DNA of 43,599 nucleotides from a virus: positions 1-43,599 of the IMG/VR virus record IMGVR_UViG_3300027806_000064; one strand, given 5' to 3'. This document shows positions 38,775 to 43,599 of the stretch, one piece after another. Under the pieces are notes generated by a model. That model was not told where the DNA came from and did not search any database. It saw only the letters and a list, made by a program, of their open reading frames with translations. Position numbers and translations under genes: made by a program. Within the stretch, counting starts at the first letter, position 1. The number at the start of each line of letters is the position of its first letter.

Positions 38775-40052
38775 TTACTCCTGAAACAAATCGCCAACGC
38801 TCTCATCTTGAAAGTCGTCAGCATGGTTGACGCCCATCGCGGGCCGAGAATCGGAATCGGGCACGACTTTCGGCGAGCCTTCCTCACGAATGATGAAATT
38901 CTGTAGTCGCTCCCACGTCTCTTTTGAGAGTTTGCGAGTCTTCGGTCGAGCCAGCTTCTCGATCTGCGCAGGGCTCTTTAGGTTGCGAGTCTGATAATCC
39001 TCGGGATCGACGCCATCGACTTGCAAGCAAGCCACCACGCGCATCTGATCCGTCCACTTGCGATCACCCTGGTCGCCTTGCACGAGTTTGTAACCGGGCA
39101 CTTTGTTCCCGGACTGCAACTCGTTGCGCACGCGAGTGTTGATCCACTGGACAAACTGTTCGATGAGCGGGATCAGTTTCTTGAGCCGAGCGAGTTCGGA
39201 TAGGTCGTTCGGCGGAACACGAGCGGCGGTGTCAAAGTCATCAAGGGCCGCTTTGAGCACGGCGTCTTTGGCAGCGCTGCACGGAAATGCCTTGCAGAAC
39301 TGGCACGCTTTCTCGCTCGGGACCAGTGGGGCGTCGGGTGCCTTGGTGGCTTCGGCGCGCTCGCGCAACCACTGCACCCATTGCTCAAACTCTGCGATCG
39401 GCATGACGTGCTCATCGACGTGCTTTAGCCGCGGTTGACACACGATGATCCGCACGCGCTCCCAATCGCAGAAATCGCGGTATTGCTCAAGGAGCGCGCT
39501 CGCGTACATCACAAGCTGAGTGTTCGGCTTGAACGTGCCGTCAGCCTGCAACTCCTTGGCGTAGACCTTGAAAAAGCCGCCCTTGAGGTCAACGATGCAG
39601 ATTTCATTTTGCTTGAAGAACAGAATGCCCGCGTCGCACGTACCCTTCGCGCCAGTCTCACCCGTGATGTGCTCGATGCTGAGTCGTTCTTCGATCAGCA
39701 GCGTGCCGCCGAGCGCAAGGCCGCGCACGAGGTTGACGTATGACTCGACGCAATCGGCCATCTCGTCGTCGATCGCGTGGCCTTCTGCCTTGTTGGCCGG
39801 CACGTAGTAGACGGTGCCGTCGTCACGCACAACGCCGCGTGCGCCGAGCCTGGTTTCCAGATACCAGTCACCATGGCGCAAAGTGCCTTCGGCCAGATCG
39901 TGAGCAACCGTGCCCCACTCGGCAGCAGCATTGCGTTGATCTGGCTTGCCGTCTTCCTCGCGCAGAGAGCCATGGCACGAAGTCCAGCGAGCGCTGCCCG
40001 AAGCAGACATGCGCGCGTGCAGTTTGATTGTGGTTTGCGAGGCGATTGTCAT
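38775..40052 (-). CDS. DUF2800 Cas4/RecB-like nuclease
   Basis: A 425-aa PD-(D/E)XK exonuclease candidate. Features: SASGSARWTSCHGS (first Cys), EWGTVAHDLAE (His), GTCDAGILFF and ICIVDLKGG (D ... D-L-K), NTQLVMYASALLEQY (Q-x-x-x-Y), and CQFCKAFPC, which with the early Cys could hold a 4Fe-4S cluster as in Cas4/AddB. It ends DESVGDLFQE, another acidic Phe tip. Usually paired with the DUF2815 SSB, as here, suggesting recombination or DNA-end processing. Confidence 0.92.
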   Translation of the reverse strand: MTIASQTTIKLHARMSASGSARWTSCHGSLREEDGKPDQRNAAAEWGTVAHDLAEGTLRHGDWYLETRLGARGVVRDDGTVYYVPANKAEGHAIDDEMADCVESYVNLVRGLALGGTLLIEERLSIEHITGETGAKGTCDAGILFFKQNEICIVDLKGGFFKVYAKELQADGTFKPNTQLVMYASALLEQYRDFCDWERVRIIVCQPRLKHVDEHVMPIAEFEQWVQWLRERAEATKAPDAPLVPSEKACQFCKAFPCSAAKDAVLKAALDDFDTAARVPPNDLSELARLKKLIPLIEQFVQWINTRVRNELQSGNKVPGYKLVQGDQGDRKWTDQMRVVACLQVDGVDPEDYQTRNLKSPAQIEKLARPKTRKLSKETWERLQNFIIREEGSPKVVPDSDSRPAMGVNHADDFQDESVGDLFQE

Positions 40053-40243
40053 TGCACCATCTCAGCAACAGCCGATGTGTAATCCACTTTGACGCTATCA
40101 ATCTTGCCGAGAGCGCCGAAGTCGATTGCCTCGTCGCAAGCGAGCCGTTCAGGGAGCTTTGCAAGAGCACCTTCGATGCTCCGCGCTTCGATCTTGATCT
40201 TGGCAATTCCCATCACGGGCACGCTCACGACGAATAGAGGCAT
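40049..40243 (-). CDS. Small hypothetical protein (64 aa)
   Basis: Begins MPLFVVSVPVMGIAKIKIEARSIEGALAKL and continues LACDEAIDFGALGKIDSVKVDYTS. The alternation of strands and one helix suggests a small alpha/beta or ferredoxin-like fold. The stop overlaps the DUF2800 start (ATGA), so it is coupled to the nuclease. Function unknown. Confidence 0.72.
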   Translation of the reverse strand: MPLFVVSVPVMGIAKIKIEARSIEGALAKLPERLACDEAIDFGALGKIDSVKVDYTSAVAEMVQ

Positions 40244-40245
40244 GG

Positions 40246-40662
40246 TTAGGCCGACTTGCCTGCGTTCTTCACGAATTCCTCAGCGTACTCGGTGATCTCT
40301 TTCCACGCCTCGGGCTTGGCCTTGAGTTCCGGCACCTTGCTGCAGCCGTAGCGGGCCAGAGTGCCGGCAAAGTTCGAGCGGTCCATGACCGTTGACAGCG
40401 CTACCAGCGCCGGCAGCACGTCTTTGTCGTAGTCGAAGGTACGCTCGGGGGCGGCCGGCGCAGGAGCACGTGCGGCCGGCGCAGGAGCAGTAGCGGCCGG
40501 CGCAGGAGCAGTGGCGGCGTCAACGACGGCTGGCTTGTTATGCTGACCAAACAAGCGATCGGCAGCTTCGGCAGCAGTGGCCGGCGCAGGAGCGTTGTGC
40601 TTCGTCAAGAAAGCAGCGGCATCGGCCGCGCTCGGGAACGTGAAAGTTACTTGAACAGACAT
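40246..40662 (-). CDS. First gene of the replication operon, two-domain protein with Ala-Pro linker (138 aa)
   Basis: An N-terminal part of about 43 residues (VQVTFTFPSAADAAAFLTKHN, then AADRLFGQHN), an Ala/Pro linker of about 30 residues built of TAPAPAA units, and a C-terminal helical domain (FDYDKDVLPALVALSTVMDRSNFAGTLARYG across turns; EITEYAEEFVKNAG). The linker separates two small domains, perhaps binding different partners. The ADRLFG stretch resembles the operon's DLF tips but is internal. Ribosome site inside a GAGGA-T-TCCTC palindrome. Function unknown. Confidence 0.75.
   Translation of the reverse strand: MSVQVTFTFPSAADAAAFLTKHNAPAPATAAEAADRLFGQHNKPAVVDAATAPAPAATAPAPAARAPAPAAPERTFDYDKDVLPALVALSTVMDRSNFAGTLARYGCSKVPELKAKPEAWKEITEYAEEFVKNAGKSA
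40451..40513. repeat. Three 21-bp tandem repeats in the linker-coding region
   Basis: Units beginning gcggccggcgcaggagca occur at 40451, 40472 and 40493, with a diverged copy near 40578. They encode the TAPAPAA heptads of the protein at 40246, so linker length can change in seven-residue steps. Confidence 0.88.
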
Positions 40663-40844
40663 GAGGATTCCTCGTTGTTGGGGTTTGTCGGCAACCGACA
40701 GGGCGCATTATGCAGGTGCAAAACGGAATTTGGCAAATACCGCTTACGCGGTATGCGCCGAGGCTAGACGCGGCACTTTGCAATTGCTAAATTGTGTTCC
40801 GTCGTTGATTGAACGACGCCAACAACAGGAGAGCGAGAGAGCAG
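40663..40844. promoter_or_regulatory. Divergent control region with promoter and several inverted repeats
   Basis: No gene in this interval. On the - strand TTGCCA (40731-40736) and CATAAT (40707-40712), 18 bp apart, form a good sigma70-type promoter for the replication operon. Perfect inverted repeats: TGTCGG-CAA-CCGACA (40686-40700, near the expected transcription start), ATACCGC-TTAC-GCGGTAT (40737-40754, next to the -35 box), and CGTCGTT-GATTG-AACGACG (40800-40818, in the + strand leader). A weaker + strand promoter may be TAGACG / TAAATT before 40800. The repeats are operator candidates. No repressor gene is assigned. Confidence 0.65.
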
Positions 40845-41039
40845 ATGAGCAAGACCTTCACCGGCACCATCCAGGAAGCCGTCGGCGAGCGCGTCGCTGT
40901 GACGCTGCACGAGAAGACGCACAGTTACGTCGTGACTGACGGCTCGCGGGCATTCTTGAAACTCAACGGCGCGCAGGTTGTGGCCGAGCACGGCAAGGCG
41001 GGGCGCTTGTTGCTGCACACGTTGAAAGAGATGACATGA
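40845..41039 (+). CDS. Small hypothetical protein (64 aa)
   Basis: The ATG at 40845 follows aggagagcgagagag; the in-frame upstream start at 40809 is rejected. Sequence: MSKTFTGTIQEAVGERVAV, TLHEKTHSYVV, SRAFLKLNGAQVVAEHG, LLLHTLKEM. It looks like a small barrel plus a C-terminal helix. First gene of the rightward early-type operon, with an ATGA overlap into the membrane-protein gene. Function unknown. Confidence 0.68.
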   Translation: MSKTFTGTIQEAVGERVAVTLHEKTHSYVVTDGSRAFLKLNGAQVVAEHGKAGRLLLHTLKEMT

Positions 41040-41413
41040 AACCCAAACGCAAGCCGATCAAACTCACCAAGACCGAGGTCCGCACGGTCGGCCAAGTGAT
41101 CGCCGCGATTGCAGCGGCCTTTCTGCCGGTGGCGAGTTACGTCCTGGCGCACAGCGAGACGGCAAGCAACCCGTGGATGTGGCCGCTGATCGCCGCAGGA
41201 CTGGTGTTCTCCGCGCCGACCCTGGCCGAGTGGGCAGAGCGTTGGTGCAAGCACAAGGTCAAGGCGTGGGGCTTCACGATCCTGCTCGAAGGTGTGATGA
41301 TCTTCGCGGCGAGCGCGTGGCTCTCGCTGACCGGTCTTGCGATCCTGGTTGCAATCAACGGGCATGCGGCGTGGAACGCGGCGGCCAAGTACGTGACGAG
41401 GGAAGCGAAATGA
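41036..41413 (+). CDS. Multi-pass membrane protein (125 aa)
   Basis: Basic N-terminus (MKPKRKPIKLTKTE) then hydrophobic segments at about 19-40 (VIAAIAAAFLPVASYVLA), 48-66 (WPLIAAGLVFSAPTLAEWA) and 80-110 (ILLEGVMIFAASAWLSLTGLAILVAI across a turn). Three or four transmembrane helices. ATGA overlaps at both ends show a coupled operon. It may affect the host membrane (superinfection exclusion or lysis control), but this is only an inference from topology and position. Confidence 0.72.
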   Translation: MKPKRKPIKLTKTEVRTVGQVIAAIAAAFLPVASYVLAHSETASNPWMWPLIAAGLVFSAPTLAEWAERWCKHKVKAWGFTILLEGVMIFAASAWLSLTGLAILVAINGHAAWNAAAKYVTREAK

Positions 41414-41691
41414 GCGCGATCAACGACGTGAGACATATCCGTGTGCAGCAAGCCTCGACACGCATCGGTCGCCGTCTGCTGATCGTCCTAGTGTGCATGG
41501 CTATAGCCGCCGTAGGTGGTGTCTACGCAGGCATCCAAATCGGAGCAAAAGCGCTCGCGCTGCAGGCGCAGGCCGAAAAGCGCGAGGCAGACAAGTGCAA
41601 GCAAAAAGACGCGCTGGCGTTCATGGAGTTGGAGACACGCAGCGTGATTTGTTGGAGTGGAAGCAACAGGCTTAAAAAGTTAGGGAAATGA
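41410..41691 (+). CDS. Single-pass membrane protein (93 aa)
   Basis: The ATG at 41410 overlaps the upstream stop (ATGA), so the longer frame from 41173 is rejected. One membrane helix at about residues 26-47 (LIVLVCMAIAAVGGVYAGIQIG with flanking Arg), then a soluble charged tail with two Cys (DKCKQKD; VICWSG). The N-in, C-out topology resembles inner-membrane spanins, but the outer helix is short and no overlapping o-spanin frame was recognised. Function unresolved. Confidence 0.68.
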   Translation: MSAINDVRHIRVQQASTRIGRRLLIVLVCMAIAAVGGVYAGIQIGAKALALQAQAEKREADKCKQKDALAFMELETRSVICWSGSNRLKKLGK

Positions 41692-41755
41692 GCGACGTTT
41701 ATTCTTGCGGTTATCGCTGCCAAAGACCCGAGTGTATTGCCGCTAGGAGAAGCAG

Positions 41756-41932
41756 ATGAACCGCACACAAGACCTAATGCAGCGCGCCAAGAGCGAACTG
41801 ATTGACGCCATCCGCGCCGCCGAAGACGAGCGCGTGCCGGCCGCGCTGCTAAAGCAGTTGGAAACACTGGCCGGCAAACTGGAAACGCTGCAATGGAAGG
41901 TCAAGGAGCGGGCGCAACGTGGCAACCGCTAA
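41756..41932 (+). CDS. Small coiled-coil protein (58 aa)
   Basis: ATG at 41756 with aggagaagcag ribosome site, stop TAA at 41930. The product is almost one helix: MNRTQDLMQRAKSELIDAI, AAEDERVPAALLKQL, ETLAGKLETLQWKVKERAQ. Heptads with Leu suggest a coiled coil. The stop codon falls in the left arm of the first attC-like palindrome. Function unknown. Confidence 0.65.
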   Translation: MNRTQDLMQRAKSELIDAIRAAEDERVPAALLKQLETLAGKLETLQWKVKERAQRGNR

Positions 41933-41999
41933 GACCGCGGCCGAGCGCAAGCAGCGTGGCCCAGCGGCCCGAAGGGTCGGATTAAGCGAAGGGTTAGGC
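41920..41999 (+). repeat. attC-like element A
   Basis: Right core GTTAGGC (41993-41999) preceded by GCTAAGACC (41928-41936) pairing with GGTC..TTAAGC (41975-41987, three unpaired bases), and AACC (41924-41927) pairing with GGTT. The left core box (tggcaac) is poorly conserved. The stop of the gene at 41756 lies in the left arm. It is the least regular of the five elements together with D. Confidence 0.4.
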
Positions 42000-42037
42000 T
42001 GTATTTAGCCGGAGCAGATCGACAAGGAGACGAAAAA

Positions 42038-42190
42038 ATGAAGAAGCAGCGCGATGTCAAGATCAGAGGTGGGCGGGTGTTCTACGGCGTTCTTGTAGGC
42101 ATCGCGCTGGTGATCGTGGTCGAGCATGTCATCGTCCACGGCTTTAAGTCTGCGATAGTTGCGATTTGGTGTGACCGGGGCCAGTGCTAG
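42038..42190 (+). CDS. Small membrane protein (50 aa)
   Basis: ATG at 42038 after a strong site (caaggagacgaaaaa), stop TAG at 42188. Basic N-terminus MKKQRDVKIRGGR, then a hydrophobic helix VFYGVLVGIALVIVVEHVIV, then KSAIVAIWCDRGQC with two Cys. N-in topology is likely. It is the first ORF behind the attC-like element A and could be a cassette gene. Function unknown. Confidence 0.65.
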   Translation: MKKQRDVKIRGGRVFYGVLVGIALVIVVEHVIVHGFKSAIVAIWCDRGQC

Positions 42191-42217
42191 GTCCAACAAC
42201 TTTGAACGGAGATTGAG

Positions 42218-42424
42218 ATGATTGAAGCATTGCGCAAGATGATTGGCATTCCGCGAAACGACTTGGACGTGTTGCAACAGCAGTTGCACCAGGCGTTGGT
42301 CGATCGCGCGAATTGTGCTGCGACGCGCGAGTATTACGACGCGATGGAGCGCATGCTGCAGACACGTGTGTTGCGCTTGCAGCGGGAGGTCAAAGAACGC
42401 TTGGCTAGCGGCGTGGACAAGTAG
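42218..42424 (+). CDS. Small helical protein (68 aa)
   Basis: Ribosome site aacggagattgag before the ATG at 42218. Begins MIEALRKMIGIPRNDLDVLQ, continues QALVDRANCAATREYYDAMERM and LRLQREVKERLASG, mostly helical with heptad character. It lies 27 nt after the membrane protein and ends near element B. Function unknown. Confidence 0.62.
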   Translation: MIEALRKMIGIPRNDLDVLQQQLHQALVDRANCAATREYYDAMERMLQTRVLRLQREVKERLASGVDK

Positions 42425-42447
42425 TCCGGTGCAGCGCAGTGTTAGGC
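42403..42447 (+). repeat. attC-like element B
   Basis: Left box ggctagc (42403-42409) can pair at six of seven positions with GTTAGGC (42441-42447). Inner stem GGAC-aagta-GTCC with a GCGGC/GCAGC outer part containing one mismatch. 45 bp in total, the shortest of the five. It overlaps the end of the gene at 42218. Confidence 0.4.
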
Positions 42448-42472
42448 CACATTTAACCGAAGCGAGGAAGTG

Positions 42473-42787
42473 ATGAAAAAGATTGAAAAAGACGGCCGCA
42501 TTGCGGTGCTGTACTCGCCGGGCTTTGGCGCCGGCTGGAGCACCTGGGCTGACGACGACCAGAAAGAGGCCCTGTGCATGGATGCGCGCATCGTCGGCCC
42601 GTTTGTGGCCGGAGACAAGGCGGGCGCCGTGGCTGCCGCTGTGACAATGTTCCCCGACCTCTGCATTGGGGGCGCCGACAATCTGACGGTGATGTGGATT
42701 GAGAAGGGTAAGGCTTTCGAGGTGGATGAGTACGACGGCAGCGAAAGCGTGCATGTGCTGGGCGACCGCGCGTATTTGGTGGCCTAA
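42473..42787 (+). CDS. Hypothetical protein (104 aa)
   Basis: The ATG at 42473 follows agcgaggaagtg; the GTG at 42470 is an alternative. The product has segments IAVLYSPGFGAGWSTWADDD, ALCMDARIVGPFVAGDKAGAVAA, FPDLCIGGADNLTVMWIEKG and FEVDEYDGSESVHVLG. Proteins with this GYGAGW...YDGSE pattern occur in many phages and bacteria as an uncharacterised family. The TAA stop is embedded in the GCCTAAC box of element C, which is the typical relation of a cassette gene to its attC. Confidence 0.78.
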   Translation: MKKIEKDGRIAVLYSPGFGAGWSTWADDDQKEALCMDARIVGPFVAGDKAGAVAAAVTMFPDLCIGGADNLTVMWIEKGKAFEVDEYDGSESVHVLGDRAYLVA

Positions 42788-42877
42788 CCGACAAAGTGGA
42801 GCCACCACGCGCGGCAAGGAGGTTTGATGACTACAGAAGCAACGCCGCGCGAGGTCGGCTCGCACGCAGGGTTAGGC
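42782..42877 (+). repeat. attC-like element C (most complete)
   Basis: GCCTAACC (42782-42789) pairs perfectly with GGTTAGGC (42870-42877). Unpaired spacers of 9 and 8 nt follow on each side. GAGCC-ACC (42799-42806) pairs with GGT-c-GGCTC (42853-42861), leaving one extrahelical C. CGCGCGGC (42808-42815) pairs perfectly with GCCGCGCG (42844-42851). The 28-nt loop holds a ribosome site and the ATG of the gene at 42827. Core boxes, central spacer, inner arms and single extrahelical base reproduce integron attC architecture. Confidence 0.65.
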
Positions 42878-43087
42878 GCTGGTGCCGAGGTGGCCGAGCG
42901 CCACTTGCAGGCGATGCCGGACGGCACGCGCATGGTGCAAGCGTTTGGCACGTCGATGGCCCATGCAGCGGCGGCTCTGCAAGCGTTGGGCACGGCGGCT
43001 AAGGCGCTGGAAGAAGAGACCAAGGCGATGCTGGAAGCGCGCCGCGCTCGGCAGCCTTGGTGGCGCCGGCCATGGCGCTGCGACTGA
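42827..43087 (+). CDS. Small Ala-rich helical protein (86 aa)
   Basis: ATG 5 nt after a strong aaggagg site. The start and first 17 codons lie inside element C, so the N-terminal GSHAGLGAGAEVAE part is encoded by the palindrome. Residues about 30-70 are helical (MVQAFGTSMAHAAAALQALG; AAKALEEETKAMLEARRAR) and the tail is Trp/Arg-rich (PWWRRPWRCD), a possible membrane-active helix. Either a real cassette gene with a start in the attC loop or a fortuitous frame. Confidence 0.5.
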   Translation: MTTEATPREVGSHAGLGAGAEVAERHLQAMPDGTRMVQAFGTSMAHAAAALQALGTAAKALEEETKAMLEARRARQPWWRRPWRCD

Positions 43088-43129
43088 GCCGGGCAGTTCC
43101 CCGGCGTCCGCTGCATCGCGTGGTTATGT
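43085..43129 (+). repeat. attC-like element D (degenerate)
   Basis: GTTATGT (43123-43129), a near match to the right core of some attC sites, preceded by GCCGGG (43088-43093) pairing with CCCGGC and an imperfect outer arm (GCGAC / GT-c-CGC). No convincing left core box. It follows the stop of the gene at 42827. Confidence 0.25.
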
Positions 43130-43156
43130 CGGGTTGAATCACAAGAGGAGAACGTA

Positions 43157-43384
43157 ATGGGTTACAGCGTGGAACTTAGCCGCCGGGTTTACGACAACAA
43201 ACACGGGGTTTGTTTTGAGATTGCCCCTGACAGCGATGGATTAGATTGCGTGCAACTGCGAACACCGGACGCTGGCAGCAAGGAGTACTTCGGAGACGTT
43301 CGGTTCACGGTTCCGAAAGAGATGGCGATATTGATCGGGCAGGCGCTGATCGACGCGGCGAAAGAGGCAGAGTCGCGGGCATAG
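43157..43384 (+). CDS. Hypothetical protein (75 aa)
   Basis: Ribosome site aagaggagaacgta before ATG 43157. The product reads MGYSVELSRRVYDNKHGVC, FEIAPDSDGLDCVQLR, SKEYFGDVRFTVPKEMAILIGQALIDAAKE. A beta-rich start with a C-terminal amphipathic helix; pattern of small phage orphan proteins. Its TAG stop lies in the GCATAGC left box of element E. Function unknown. Confidence 0.7.
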   Translation: MGYSVELSRRVYDNKHGVCFEIAPDSDGLDCVQLRTPDAGSKEYFGDVRFTVPKEMAILIGQALIDAAKEAESRA

Positions 43385-43435
43385 CGCCCGAGGTAAGCCG
43401 CGCCGTCAGGCGTCGGCTCGCACGCAGGGTTAGGC
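43379..43435 (+). repeat. attC-like element E (compact)
   Basis: 57 bp. Left box gcatagc (43379-43385) can pair at six of seven positions with GTTAGGC (43429-43435). Spacers follow; then AGCCG-CGCC pairs with GGCG-t-CGGCT, one extrahelical T, loop GTCA. The last 24 bp (43412-43435) are identical to the right end of element C (42854-42877). Read on the - strand, it contains AGCCGACGCC ... GGCGCGGCTTA, very close to the inner arms of classical resistance-cassette attC sites as I remember them. Confidence 0.6.
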
Positions 43436-43454
43436 CCTGCGCAACCGGAGCGAG

Positions 43455-43599
43455 ATGATGGCCGACCACCACGGAACACCGACACACCCGAAGGCCAAGA
43501 AGGAACACCGCTGCATCTACTGCGGAGGACCGATCCTGGTGGGCGAGCAGTATGTGCAACAAGAGGGCTTCTATGACGGCGCCCCCTACCGCAACCGCT
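43455..43599 (+). CDS. Zinc-finger-like phage protein, 3' end cut by the window
   Basis: Starts ATG at 43455 (or 43458) directly after cggagcgag. The visible 48 residues contain HRCIYCGGPILVGEQYVQQEGFYDGAPYRNR. In known small phage proteins of this type a C-x2-C knuckle with G-E-x-Y and PYRNR is followed by H-x3-C, giving a treble-clef-like zinc site; the second half lies outside the window. Its start lies 19 nt after the core of element E, as for a cassette gene. Confidence 0.7.
   Translation, partial: MMADHHGTPTHPKAKKEHRCIYCGGPILVGEQYVQQEGFYDGAPYRNR

Noticed and set aside
40246-40260. GGTTAGGC box at the end of the 40246 gene, similar to the attC-like core
   Set aside because: There is no matching left box, inner arms or hairpin around it; it is explained by the stop codon context of the - strand gene.
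42005-42865. A 286-codon open frame on the - strand across the small-gene array
   Set aside because: Composition is His/Arg/Leu-rich without motif. It runs through the palindromes and is antisense to + strand ORFs that have ribosome sites and sensible protein patterns.
1-43599. tRNA or rRNA genes and integrase/lysogeny genes
   Set aside because: I looked for tRNA-like cloverleaf sequences and for tyrosine or serine recombinase motifs, CI-like repressors and partition genes and found none I can support.

Overview
The window is almost entirely a tailed-phage genome of the long-tailed (siphovirus) type. It carries a GpA-type terminase, a lambda-order head module (W-joiner, portal, ClpP-type protease, D-type decoration protein, E-type capsid, FII/Z/U-like connectors), a tail tube, a 1280-residue tape measure and a large set of beta-rich tail proteins. 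No integrase, excisionase or CI-type repressor is visible, so it reads as virulent or as lacking its lysogeny genes. The high G+C content and the gene families point to a proteobacterial host. The combination of Enc34-type single-strand DNA-binding protein, DUF2800 nuclease, VRR-NUC and SNF2 helicase recalls Chi/Enc34-like phages, but that placement is inference.

Layout. Positions 138-14376 (+ strand) hold packaging, head and connector genes ending in the tail tube. About 4 kb of structural-looking genes sit between portal and protease; one of them has a Hx[HQ] motif every 22 residues nine times in a row. A strong intrinsic terminator (14401-14441) separates the tube from the tape measure. 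Positions 14454-27232 hold tape measure, tail tip, a LamG-like receptor-binding candidate and the hub. Positions 27242-29784 hold a three-segment holin, a T4-type lysozyme, an HslV-like Ntn hydrolase and a metallophosphoesterase. The - strand from 40662 down to 29650 holds replication, recombination and nucleotide metabolism: Cas4-like nuclease, SSB, compact family-B polymerase, DEDDh exonuclease, VRR-NUC, duplicated MazG, SNF2-like helicase, DUF4406 and a dATP/dGTP diphosphohydrolase-type protein. The divergent promoter region at 40663-40844 has several perfect inverted repeats. From 40845 to the right end, small + strand genes encode membrane and unknown proteins.

How the parts work together. 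The + strand late genes appear to be driven by a repeated promoter-like element found upstream of the joiner, holin-like, protease and tail-tube genes. The - strand genes form a tightly overlapping operon (many ATGA or TAATG junctions) that copies and recombines DNA and adjusts the dNTP pool. Five proteins of that operon end in a similar acidic tail with a phenylalanine (DDLF-like), suggesting one common docking partner.

Most unusual region. In the last 1.7 kb, small ORFs are separated by imperfect palindromes with the layout of integron attC sites (GCCTAAC-like and GTTAGGC outer boxes, unpaired spacers, inner arms with one extrahelical base). ORF stop codons fall in the left box and start codons lie shortly after the right box. 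This looks like an integrase-less gene-cassette array inside a phage genome and is my leading candidate for something undescribed.
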